From NCBI GenBank assembly GCA_001820785.1, contig MHQW01000032.1:73385-113727 (forward strand): 40,343 nucleotides of DNA. Reading direction: 5' to 3'. The stretch is from Candidatus Sungbacteria bacterium RIFCSPLOWO2_02_FULL_51_17. GTDB lineage: Bacteria; Patescibacteriota; Minisyncoccia; Sungbacterales; GWA2-42-14. The notes beneath the pieces were generated by a model. The model was given only the letters and a program-made list of their open reading frames with translations, searched no databases and had not been told where the DNA came from. Of the stretch, positions 29,255-36,073 are shown piece by piece; within the stretch, counting starts at the first letter, position 1, and the number at the start of each line of letters is the position of its first letter. The position numbers and the translations under genes are program-made.

Positions 29255-30574
29255 ATGTTAGACATCAAGCTTATTCGCGAAAAGCCCGAGTTCGTCAAGG
29301 CGGCTCTTAAGAAAAAAGGAGTGGATTTTGATGTGGATGCGTTGGTCGTGTTTGATGAAAAGCGAAGGAAAAAGATCCAGCAGGTTGACGAGGCGCGGGC
29401 GGAGCACAATGCCCTCTCTGCCGGGATCGCCGGAGCCGTGGGAAAAGAAAAAGAACGAAAGATCGCTGCATCAAAGAACTTGAAAACGGCCCTTGCCGAT
29501 GCGGAATTTGAGCTGAAAGCTCTTGATGAGGAGTTTCTTGATATCATGTATGGCATTCCGAATCTCCCCGCCGAAGATGTTCCCCAGGGGAAAGATGAGT
29601 CGGAGAACAAACCGATACGGACATGGGGCGAGCTCCCGTCGTTCTCGTTTGTCCCGAAAGATCACATGGCGCTCGGTGAAGCGCTTGATATCATTGATGT
29701 TGAGCGGGCGGCAAAGGTCACCGGGAGCAGGTTTAATTATTTGAAGGCGGAAGCCGCACTTCTTGAATTTGCCCTTGTACAGTTCGTGATGCAGGCGCTG
29801 ACGAATGCCGAGACGGTGCGGCATATCGCCGATGGAGTGGAAAGGGGGTATCAGCAAAAACCTTTTATTCCGGTGCTTCCTCCGGTCATGATCAGGCCCG
29901 AGATGTTCCGGAGGATGGCGCGGCTTACCTCCGCCGATAAGGATGAGCGGTACTATCTTCAGCAGGACGATATGTACCTTATCGGGAGCGCCGAACACAC
30001 GTTGGGGTCCATGCATGCCGACGAGATCATTTCCGAAGAGCATTTCCCGTTGCGCTATGTCGGGTTCTCAACAAGTTTTCGCAGGGAGGCGGGTTCCTAT
30101 GGCAAAGATGCCAGGGGCATTCTCCGGGTGCATCAGTTTGATAAAATAGAGCTTGAGTCGTTTTCTCTGCCGGAGTATTCCTTGAAAGAACACTACTTTT
30201 TCATTGCGGTACAGGAATATATTATGCAATTACTCATGCTACCGTATCGCGTGGTGCTTATTTGCACCGGGGATATGGGGCGTCCCAATGCGCGCCAAGT
30301 GGATATTGAGGCGTGGATGCCCGGGCAGAACATGTATCGCGAAACGCATACCGCCGACTACATGACGGATTATCAGGCGCGCCGCCTGAACACGAAGGTA
30401 AAGCGCTCGAACGGGGCGGTTGAGGTCGTCCACACCAACGACGCAACGGCGGTTGCTATCGGAAGGACGCTTATCGCCATTCTTGAAAACTATCAGCAGG
30501 AGGACGGATCGGTGCGCATCCCGGATGCAGTGAAGCCCTTCATGGGCGGCATCACCGAAATTCGCCGCATATGA
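29255..30574 (+). CDS. serS: Seryl-tRNA synthetase
   Basis: 439 residues. The N-terminal long coiled-coil arm that grips tRNA-Ser occupies about 1-110 (MLDIKLIREKPEFVKAALKKKG opening, then charged heptads). PNLPAEDVPQGKDESEN marks the arm-to-core hinge. The class II core contains GSRFNYLKAEAALLEFALVQF, LPPVMIRPEMF, and motif 2 with STSFRREAGSYGKDARGILRVHQFDKIE (about 271-297, in part FRREAGSYGKDARGILRVHQ). Motif 3 is VHTNDATAVAIGRTLIAILENYQ near 393. The usual 'SN..D.Q.RR' is replaced by MTDYQARRLNTKVK, a mild variation. It starts 11 bases after rdgB. Confidence 0.96.
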   Translation: MLDIKLIREKPEFVKAALKKKGVDFDVDALVVFDEKRRKKIQQVDEARAEHNALSAGIAGAVGKEKERKIAASKNLKTALADAEFELKALDEEFLDIMYGIPNLPAEDVPQGKDESENKPIRTWGELPSFSFVPKDHMALGEALDIIDVERAAKVTGSRFNYLKAEAALLEFALVQFVMQALTNAETVRHIADGVERGYQQKPFIPVLPPVMIRPEMFRRMARLTSADKDERYYLQQDDMYLIGSAEHTLGSMHADEIISEEHFPLRYVGFSTSFRREAGSYGKDARGILRVHQFDKIELESFSLPEYSLKEHYFFIAVQEYIMQLLMLPYRVVLICTGDMGRPNARQVDIEAWMPGQNMYRETHTADYMTDYQARRLNTKVKRSNGAVEVVHTNDATAVAIGRTLIAILENYQQEDGSVRIPDAVKPFMGGITEIRRI

Positions 30575-30661
30575 TCGTGTGCGCCGCCCGATCGGTAGTC
30601 GTTTTTTGTGATATTCAAAACCCCGCCCTTACAAGGCGGGTCGCATGTACAGAGCGTATAA

Positions 30662-30694
30662 ATAATATATGGAGGTTCAACCTCCATATATTAT
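30662..30694. repeat. Perfect 14-bp inverted repeat with TTCAA loop
   Basis: Arms 30662-30675 and 30681-30694. GGAGG sits next to the loop. There is no T run, so it is not a standard terminator. Confidence 0.8.
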
Positions 30695-30708
30695 ATGCGG
30701 CATGTGGT

Positions 30709-30740
30709 GCAAAACAAAATCCCGCCTTTTAAGGGCGGGG
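30709..30740 (-). terminator. Intrinsic terminator of the phosphoribosyltransferase gene
   Basis: Minus strand: CCCGCCCTT (30731-30739) pairs with AAGGCGGG (30721-30728), then TTTTGTTTT. It belongs to the recurrent CCCGCC/GGCGGG hairpin family of this window. Confidence 0.75.
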
Positions 30741-30746
30741 TTCTTA

Positions 30747-31148
30747 CTACTTTAATCGTCCACCTTTTTCCCAGGGAAATACGATCCACTCGTTCTCGTA
30801 TCTTTTTCTTCGTACCCACAGCATCGGCGTCACGATGCTTTGTTGGTAGTAAAAGAGCGTTACGATAGGATGTTCTGCGTAGTGGCAGAGCGATCTGCCG
30901 GAGTCGGCGATGTCATCTATGATAAGCGTTTTTTTGCTTTGTGGCGACATGACATAGGGGAGCTCCAGGGCGTGATGGAGAATTGTCGCCGGCACCAAGC
31001 CGCCCACGGGCGGGCCCCACACGCCGTCAAATTCACGCTTTCGGGGGAGAAGTGCCGGGATGACGACCCCATACATATCTGCAAGAAACTCGTTCCATGA
31101 GTACATTACGAGAACGCGCCGGCCCAGGGTCTTGGCGGCCGTTTTCAT
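30747..31148 (-). CDS. Type I phosphoribosyltransferase-like protein
   Basis: 133 residues. The PRPP-binding loop TLIIDDIADSGRSLCHY (about residues 73-89) matches the family's hydrophobic-DD-x-x-D/T-x-G-T/S signature. Upstream, FDGVWGPPVGGLVPATILHHAL corresponds to the PPi loop region of Gpt/xanthine-guanine PRTases. It may salvage a purine base or be a regulatory relative; the substrate cannot be told. The open frame extends to 31238, but ATG 31148 lies one base after the TAG of the upstream gene (TAGCATG). The extension would read antisense-like sequence, so the short form is chosen. It is translationally coupled to the secreted-protein gene upstream, an unexpected pairing. Confidence 0.8.
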   Translation of the reverse strand: MKTAAKTLGRRVLVMYSWNEFLADMYGVVIPALLPRKREFDGVWGPPVGGLVPATILHHALELPYVMSPQSKKTLIIDDIADSGRSLCHYAEHPIVTLFYYQQSIVTPMLWVRRKRYENEWIVFPWEKGGRLK

Positions 31149-31149
31149 G

Positions 31150-31626
31150 CTAGTAGCATCCCTGCGCAGATGCTTGCTCCGGATAGGCGGCTTTGATGAA
31201 AAGGCACCAGTCCTGGTACACCGCCGTGAGTTCGCCACCCGGCATCGGCTGCCATGGGGTGCTTGATGCGGCCGATTGGAGCGCGCCGTCTTTCCCGAGA
31301 TGGACGTGAAAGATGCCGTAATAGCCGTCCGCGATGTCTCCCGGGATGTTCTGTGCTACGATCGCGACATTGAACATGAGCACATCGCTCTCGCACTTTT
31401 CATCATTTTTTTTGTATACAGTGACGTTGAGTTTTGGGAAGTATGCGCGGGGAAATGTTTGTTCCGTGAACGTGGTGAGGGCCGGATAAATGGGCGCTCC
31501 ACATACGACATCTTGCTTGTCGGAGCGCTCCCCATGGGTGTCAGTGTAATCCTTTTGTGCTATGGCGGTGCCGGATGCGAAGAAAAGTGCGAGCGCCGTA
31601 AAGACCATGGTGCGGGCTATTGTCAT
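31150..31626 (-). CDS. Secreted protein with four cysteines, function unknown
   Basis: 158 residues. The signal peptide MTIARTMVFTALALFFASGTAIAQ ends with an AIA-Q cleavage-like site near residue 23. The mature part has cysteines at 42, 78, 141 and 157 and no others, a pattern consistent with two disulfides. It includes QTFPRAYFPKLNVTVY, VLMFNVAIVAQNIPGDIADGYYGIFHVHLGKDG (in part GDIADGYYGIFHVHLG) and QDWCLFIKAAYPEQ. I do not recognise the family. It is a plausible client of the DsbA-like protein at 10947. A 7-codon ORF behind AAGGAG lies just upstream on the minus strand (about 31634-31665). The gene overlaps nothing but is one base from the PRTase start. Confidence 0.75.
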   Translation of the reverse strand: MTIARTMVFTALALFFASGTAIAQKDYTDTHGERSDKQDVVCGAPIYPALTTFTEQTFPRAYFPKLNVTVYKKNDEKCESDVLMFNVAIVAQNIPGDIADGYYGIFHVHLGKDGALQSAASSTPWQPMPGGELTAVYQDWCLFIKAAYPEQASAQGCY

Positions 31627-31736
31627 GCGTTTTCAAGGTGAAATCGGTGAGTGCATGGTACTCCTTTTTGCCGGTCACCGCAAGATGTGGCTTAGTATGC
31701 CGCAAGCGCGATATTCTGGAGCGTCCCGACAGAATC

Positions 31737-31745
31737 TGCTATGCT
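31737..31745 (+). promoter_or_regulatory. Extended -10 promoter of alr
   Basis: TGCTATGCT (TG 31737-31738, TATGCT 31740-31745), about 43 bases before ATG 31788. The -35 region is weak. Confidence 0.45.
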
Positions 31746-31787
31746 GATGGCATCGGCAGGTATCCGATACAGAGGGATAACCTAATT

Positions 31788-32939
31788 ATGAGACACACAC
31801 ACGTTCGAACATGGATAGAAATATCCGAGAAATATCTGCATCACAATACCGGAGAGTTTTTTTCTCGCATTGGGCGGAAGGCCTTCATGATGGCGGTGGT
31901 AAAATCAAACGCCTACGGCCACGGGCTCGTGACGGTAGCGGACGCTTTGGGGTGGCATCCGGAGTTTAGGCGGCGCGGGTGGTTCGGCGTTGACTCCATT
32001 GTTGAGGCGTTGCGGCTTCGCAAGGAAGGAATAAAAAATCCTATGCTTGTTTTGGGGTTCACCTTGCCCGAGCGCTTGGCGGATGCCGCGCGCGCCGGAG
32101 TCATCGTTACGGTCTCAAATCGCGAATCACTGCGAGCGCTCCTGCGAAGTTTTCCGCGGCCGGCATTTCATATTAAAATAGATACCGGCATGCACCGGCA
32201 AGGTTTTTTTACGGCAGAAGTTCCCCACGTCATCTCATTTCTAAAAAAACATGCGCTTGTGCCCGATGGCATGTATACCCACTTTGCTATGGCGAAAGAC
32301 CGGGGATACCCTGCATACACCGCCATGCAGTTTAAGGATTTTATGAAAGCTATCGTACTTTTTAAGAACGCGGGATACTCGGCGCTGGTGCGCCATGCGG
32401 CCGCGACCGGAGGAGCGCTATTATTTCCCGAGACGCATCTTGATATGGTGCGGATTGGCATGGGGCTCTACGGATATCCGCCCTCCGTGGAGGCGGCGCT
32501 CAATCTTAATGCATCCGAGTTCGGTCTTTCGCCCATCAGCATGAAGCCCGTCATGACCTGGAAGACGGTGGTGGGAGAGACGCACGTCATTCCGGTCGGG
32601 TCCCCGGTCGGGTACGATCTTACGGAACGCGTGCGAAGGCGCACGAACATCGCCGTTCTGCCTATCGGGTATTGGCACGGATTTGATAGGGGACTTTCTG
32701 GGATCGGAGAGGTGCTTATCGGCGGTCGGCGAAGGAAGGTGCTGGGGCGCGTCTCCATGGACATGATAGTGGTTGATGGCACCGATGCGCCGGGTGCGCG
32801 TGTAGGAGATGTCGTCGTTCTTATCGGACGGCAAGGGAAAGGGGCGGTGTATGCCGATGAGATGGGCGGCAAGATCGGCACGTCCTGTTATGAGGTGCTT
32901 ACGCGAACAAACCCGCTCATACAGCGTGCGCTTATTTGA
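31788..32939 (+). CDS. alr: Alanine racemase
   Basis: 383 residues. It is PLP-dependent and makes D-alanine for peptidoglycan. The PLP lysine is K39 in AVVKSNAYGHG, exactly at the usual position. The barrel continues with HIKIDTGMHRQGF (about 128-140) and DMVRIGMGLYGYPP, whose arginine contacts the PLP pyridine. The second catalytic residue, the tyrosine of the family's GYxDG motif, appears at about 295 in IGYWHGFDRG, with tryptophan-histidine replacing the usual Ala/Gly-Asp. GRVSMDMIVVDG and VGDVVVLIGRQG complete the C-terminal domain. The open frame begins at 31620 but the family start is ATG 31788. It is divergent from the secreted protein and supports wall synthesis with MurA and PBP2. 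Confidence 0.94.
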   Translation: MRHTHVRTWIEISEKYLHHNTGEFFSRIGRKAFMMAVVKSNAYGHGLVTVADALGWHPEFRRRGWFGVDSIVEALRLRKEGIKNPMLVLGFTLPERLADAARAGVIVTVSNRESLRALLRSFPRPAFHIKIDTGMHRQGFFTAEVPHVISFLKKHALVPDGMYTHFAMAKDRGYPAYTAMQFKDFMKAIVLFKNAGYSALVRHAAATGGALLFPETHLDMVRIGMGLYGYPPSVEAALNLNASEFGLSPISMKPVMTWKTVVGETHVIPVGSPVGYDLTERVRRRTNIAVLPIGYWHGFDRGLSGIGEVLIGGRRRKVLGRVSMDMIVVDGTDAPGARVGDVVVLIGRQGKGAVYADEMGGKIGTSCYEVLTRTNPLIQRALI

Positions 32940-32963
32940 CGCCCTTCCCGTGCGCGCTACATT

Positions 32964-32992
32964 TTGATACTATATCGGAATAGCAGTATAAC
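32964..32992 (+). promoter_or_regulatory. Sigma70-type promoter of the cupredoxin gene
   Basis: TTGATA (32964-32969), spacer 17, TATAAC (32987-32992). The leader to ATG 33106 would be about 105 bases, unusually long for this window. Confidence 0.6.
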
Positions 32993-33105
32993 TGTTCGGA
33001 ATTCCACAGCAGAAATTCACTATGCGCAATCGGATGCCAGTTCCGTGTGGGGCGGCTTTTATGCCGGTCGTGCAGTGAACGCATGTATGGGATTTTGGAC
33101 TGTCA

Positions 33106-33618
33106 ATGAATATGGATATGAACCAGCAAGTCGGAGTGCCCCAGGGGGCATCATCAACTCATCGGTGGGTGCTGTGGGCGATCATCATTGTCGCGGCCGT
33201 TGCGGTCGCGTGGGGCGCGTATCAGTATCGGGGCGAGGAACCAATAGAAAATGATATTGAGATGATGGATGCGGATACCGGTATGATGGGGGGATCTGAA
33301 AATACCATACCAATGCATGCGAAGGTAACGGTGGAGGTCACCGATACAGGATTTTCACCCTCAACGGTCGTCATTCAGAAGGGCGACGAGGTTGAGTTCG
33401 TAAACAAGCGCGTGGTACCGGTATGGCCGGCGTCCGGCGCCCACCCGACGCACTTATTGTGCCCGGGGTTTGACTCTCTGAAGGGTCTTGCCACCGGCGA
33501 AACATACTCGTTCACATTTACCGAGGTGAGAGAGTGTCCGATGCATGACCACTTGGCCCCCGCATTCAAAGGGATGATATCGGTGAAAGAGGCATCCGCC
33601 ATGAAGGGAGGGCAATAG
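33106..33618 (+). CDS. Membrane-anchored cupredoxin-like copper protein
   Basis: 170 residues. A transmembrane anchor (about 21-38; WVLWAIIIVAAVAVAWGAY) is followed by an acidic, Met-rich linker (DIEMMDADTGMMGG). A cupredoxin domain starts at about 70 (VTVEVTDTGFSPSTVVIQKGDEVEFVN). Candidate type 1 copper ligands are a histidine in GAHPTHLLCPGFDS (H113 or H116), C144, H147 or H149 in ECPMHDHLAPAF, and M157 in FKGMISV. The order His, Cys, His, Met matches plastocyanin/azurin-like proteins, though the C-to-M spacing is longer than usual. It could carry electrons or bind copper outside the membrane; no oxidase is in the window. It ends at a terminator of the recurrent hairpin family. Confidence 0.85.
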   Translation: MNMDMNQQVGVPQGASSTHRWVLWAIIIVAAVAVAWGAYQYRGEEPIENDIEMMDADTGMMGGSENTIPMHAKVTVEVTDTGFSPSTVVIQKGDEVEFVNKRVVPVWPASGAHPTHLLCPGFDSLKGLATGETYSFTFTEVRECPMHDHLAPAFKGMISVKEASAMKGGQ

Positions 33619-33630
33619 GAGTATTCCGAT

Positions 33631-33661
33631 AAAAAACCCCGCCCGTAAAAGGCGGGGTTTT
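33631..33661 (+). terminator. Intrinsic terminator of the cupredoxin gene
   Basis: CCCCGCC (33637-33643) / GGCGGGG (33651-33657), loop CGTAAAA, flanked by AAA and TTTT. Confidence 0.88.
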
Positions 33662-33725
33662 ACTGTGATGAGAATGACACGCCTCGTGGTAGCACAAAGC
33701 AGTATTTTTCACTCTATACATACGG

Positions 33726-33752
33726 CCCGCCTTTTACGGGCGGGGTTTGTAT
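33726..33752. terminator. Hairpin of the same family at the end of the minus-strand degraded gene
   Basis: CCCGCC (33726-33731) / GGCGGG (33739-33744). T-rich sequence follows on the plus strand (GTTTGTATTT). It overlaps the 3' end of the minus-strand reading frame. Between the two hairpins (33662-33725) I see nothing else. Confidence 0.55.
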
Positions 33753-34215
33753 TTGACACGTGGTTTTCGGGCAAGTTTTTGCAGAAGGAACACGCTTCGG
33801 CCCGACACGCCATACGGCCGCCGTTTTTTCTTTATGGCTCGTTTTTCCGATTTCTGAATTTTTTTCATGCTATGAAATATATCGAAACCCAAAGATTTAA
33901 GCGCGGCATGCGGTGTAATAGCCCCGTGTGCCAAAGAGTTAAGTACGGCCGGGTCATCCTTCCCCTAATGCGCTAATTCCGGGATGAACATATCGGTTTT
34001 TGCAAGGCGCTCGGCTAGCGGTTCGGCATCTTTTTTGTCTGGTGTGATGTAAAAAATATTTCAATGGAAAGTTTCGGCAGGCCGGGAGCATGCCTTTCTG
34101 TTATTGCTTCCTCTACCTTTTGTATGAAGTCGGAGGGGTTTGCAACTTCAGCCGGTGGCACATTCGGAAAGGTATCAGCTGATGCAGATTTTAATGGTTG
34201 CTCATGTTCGTTCAT
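33734..34215 (-). pseudogene. Degraded small gene(s) downstream of uvrC
   Basis: The frame from ATG 34215 reads MNEHEQPLKSASADTF to GLPKLSIEIFF and then leaves a natural-looking sequence for a stop at 34015. One base off, the sequence continues YITPDKKDAEPLAERLAKTDMFIPELAH. The switch is at six T on the coding strand (A6 at 34051-34056); seven would join the frames. That frame reaches TAG at 33965-33967 and, still in frame, continues GKDDPAVLNSLAHGAITPHAALKSLGFDIFHS, then the basic MKKIQKSEKRAIKKKRRPY to 33734. Either this is one gene with a frameshift and a nonsense codon, or a shifted 83-residue protein followed by a separate basic protein of about 44-66 residues. The start lies three bases after the uvrC stop (TAGTATATG). 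The function is unknown. Confidence 0.55.
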
Positions 34216-34218
34216 ATA

Positions 34219-35550
34219 CTAATTCTTTTTGAACGCCAGTTCCCTTCTTTTGTGATGATATCGTTTTGCGAACCGGTGCGATTCATTTCTGATATTCTGG
34301 AAAAGATGCAACAGGTGCTCGGGCTGTTTTTTGAGCTCAATCGGCGCGCTCTCTTCTTCACTATACAACTCTTCCTTCCGTTTCGCGAGAGCCGTTACAA
34401 GCGGCCGTGCGGATCCTGCGGTCGCCGCGGTAGCGTGAACGACATCCATCGCCGCGTGCAATTGCGCGAGACCCCCATCAATGACGAGAATATCGGGACG
34501 GGGCCACTCACGGTGTTTTAGGCGCCGGGAAAGCACCTCGCGGATCATGGCGGGGTCGTTCGCTCCCGATACGGTCTTTATTCTAAAATGCCGGTAGCTT
34601 TTTTTGTCGGGGGCGTAGTAATTCCTCGGGCCACCTGCATTTTTTTTAATGAATACCACCATGGAGCCGACCGCATCTCGTCCCGAAATATTTGAAATAT
34701 CGTAGCCCTCAAGCCGCACGATCGTCCCTCGGACGCCGAGAAGACGCGACAACTCTTGCTCCATGTTGAACGCCGCCTTTTTTCGGATGTCGCGAAATGA
34801 CTGCGAAAGGACGTGGGCATGGGCAAATACGCGCTCAAGTCCGAAGAGCTCGTCACGGAACTTTGCCGCCTTCTCAAAGTGTTCGTTTTGTGCCGCCTCT
34901 CGCATTGCGCGCCGCGCCGCCTTCATCATGAAGCGCCCCCTGCCTCTAAGAACGCCTATAATAGAGGCAATATTTTTCTTATAACGCCGACGTTCCATGG
35001 CGTCTGTGGTGACAGGTTTTTTACAGCACACCCCAAGGCATCGCCCGATTTCGGCATTAAGACATGTTCTTGGGTGCGGCTTTTGGCAGGTACAGTAGGG
35101 GAACACTCCGCGAAGGGCTCGCAAGGTCGTTTTCAGTGCGGTGCCGTCGGTGAACGGGCCGATGTAGTCGGCCGTCCTTTGTTCCGGCATGCCGGCCTCT
35201 CTTTTCCGCGGTTGATGCGTTACATATATTTTCGGGAACGGTTCGCGCGTGATGGCAACGTAGAGATAGTTCTTATCGTCCCGCATGAGAACATTGTATT
35301 TCGGCGAATATTTTTTAATATGCTCGGCCTCGGCGATAAGCGCTTCAATGTCGGATGCCGTTTTTATGATAGTAAGCGCGCGTGTTTCGGTGAGAAGTTT
35401 TTCACTGCGAGCGGATTTTGGAGAGCGTGAAAAATAGAACGAAAGGCGCGATCGCAAATTCCCGGCTTTGCCGATATATAAGGGGGCTCTCTGCCGGTCG
35501 CGGAATATATAGATCCCGGGTGTTTTTGGTATGTGTAGAGGTTTTTTCAT
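34219..35550 (-). CDS. uvrC: Excinuclease ABC subunit C, short form
   Basis: 443 residues, against about 600 in most bacteria. The N-terminal GIY-YIG nuclease (GIYIFRDRQRAPLYIGKAGNLRSRLSFYF, residues about 12-40) makes the 3' incision. A cysteine cluster follows (YCTCQKPHPRTCLNAEIGRCLGVCC), then a UVR-like helix pair (AAQNEHFEKAAKFRDELFGLE). The RNase H-like nuclease with EGYDISNISGRDAVGSMVVF and DILVIDGGLAQLHAA makes the 5' incision. The protein ends soon after HRFAKRYHHKRREL and lacks the tandem helix-hairpin-helix domain. The start is supported by TGATATACT 12 bases upstream. uvrA lies 1.7 kb away on the other strand. An 8-base T run at 34640-34647 is in frame. Confidence 0.95.
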   Translation of the reverse strand: MKKPLHIPKTPGIYIFRDRQRAPLYIGKAGNLRSRLSFYFSRSPKSARSEKLLTETRALTIIKTASDIEALIAEAEHIKKYSPKYNVLMRDDKNYLYVAITREPFPKIYVTHQPRKREAGMPEQRTADYIGPFTDGTALKTTLRALRGVFPYCTCQKPHPRTCLNAEIGRCLGVCCKKPVTTDAMERRRYKKNIASIIGVLRGRGRFMMKAARRAMREAAQNEHFEKAAKFRDELFGLERVFAHAHVLSQSFRDIRKKAAFNMEQELSRLLGVRGTIVRLEGYDISNISGRDAVGSMVVFIKKNAGGPRNYYAPDKKSYRHFRIKTVSGANDPAMIREVLSRRLKHREWPRPDILVIDGGLAQLHAAMDVVHATAATAGSARPLVTALAKRKEELYSEEESAPIELKKQPEHLLHLFQNIRNESHRFAKRYHHKRRELAFKKN

Positions 35551-35562
35551 GGGTATGCAGTG

Positions 35563-35571
35563 AGTATATCA
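35563..35571 (-). promoter_or_regulatory. Extended -10 promoter of uvrC
   Basis: Minus strand TGATATACT, with TATACT at 35563-35568, ending 12 bases before ATG 35550. The preceding gene's terminator occupies the -35 region, so the extended -10 must suffice. Confidence 0.6.
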
Positions 35572-35582
35572 CGCCGTGTACG

Positions 35583-35604
35583 AAAAGAGCCCGCGTACGG
35601 GCTC
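35583..35604 (-). terminator. Intrinsic terminator of the small membrane protein gene
   Basis: Minus strand: GAGCCCG (35598-35604) / CGGGCTC (35587-35593), loop of 4, followed by TTTT (35583-35586). Confidence 0.8.
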
Positions 35605-35609
35605 GTGCG

Positions 35610-35933
35610 TCACACGGACCATTTGCCGGGTGATAATCTAATGAGGAGCGCGGTGAACACGGCTGCTGCGGCTCCTATGAGGACGCTAAGAATAATGATG
35701 AAGATATGAAGAAGCAGCATTGGCAATACTTCTCCGGACATCGTGAGGGCGCGCGACTCAAACAGCAGGACCTGTGTTAGGGTGACCCAGAAGAAGATCT
35801 TCCATGAGAAGAGTCCGACGGGTGGTGGAAAGCGGGGAAACACTTTGTATAGAAGGAATGTCGGGAGGGACATGATGCCCGCCAGAAGTATTGTATACAA
35901 CATGAGCTGTCCGAGGAGGGACGCCATCTCCAT
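35610..35933 (-). CDS. Hypothetical membrane protein with three hydrophobic segments
   Basis: About 107 residues from ATG 35933, or 123 from GTG 35981; not recognised. Three hydrophobic stretches are visible: GQLMLYTILLAGIMSLPTFLLY, FFWVTLTQVLLFES and MLLLHIFIIILSVLIGAAAAVFTALLI (in part IIILSVLIGAAAAVFTAL). A loop PRFPPPVGLFSWK lies between the first two. TACAAT on the minus strand (35959-35964) lies about 25 bases before ATG 35933 and inside the longer form, so I favour the shorter start. It ends in its own terminator, directly upstream of uvrC. Confidence 0.6.
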   Translation of the reverse strand: MEMASLLGQLMLYTILLAGIMSLPTFLLYKVFPRFPPPVGLFSWKIFFWVTLTQVLLFESRALTMSGEVLPMLLLHIFIIILSVLIGAAAAVFTALLIRLSPGKWSV

Positions 35934-36073
35934 GAGTTTATCGGAGGGTGGGAGAACTATTGTATTTGTGGCATGTTGCACCAGTCACGTCAAGATGTGG
36001 TGGAGGAAGCTTTTATTGTCGCCGCACTAAACATGTGGTACGGTGGTTCGCGGATCATTGACAGGGGATGCGG

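Larger units (their letters stand above)
30575..30746. other. Intergenic region with three strong hairpins
   Basis: No gene. In order: CCCGCC/GGCGGG (30622-30640), a perfect 14-bp stem with a 5-base loop (30662-30694), and CCCGCCTT/AAGGGCGGG-type hairpin (30721-30739). The first and third have U-tracts only when read on the minus strand. The middle one is A/T-rich outside and GGAGG/CCTCC inside and ends in no T run. On the plus strand serS may stop at a weak GATCG/CGATC hairpin (30573-30592) followed by TTTTTT at 30602-30607. Confidence 0.6.

Noticed and set aside
31634-31665. Seven-codon leader ORF behind AAGGAG upstream of the secreted protein
   Set aside because: The spacing to its ATG is only about 4 bases and the composition gives no attenuation logic; noted in the gene entry but too weak to call.
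32964-33254. 96-codon plus-strand open frame before the cupredoxin
   Set aside because: Overlaps the cupredoxin promoter and its N-terminal codons in another frame; low-complexity, no start signal.
34813-35430. 205-codon plus-strand open frame
   Set aside because: Antisense to uvrC; no recognisable domain.
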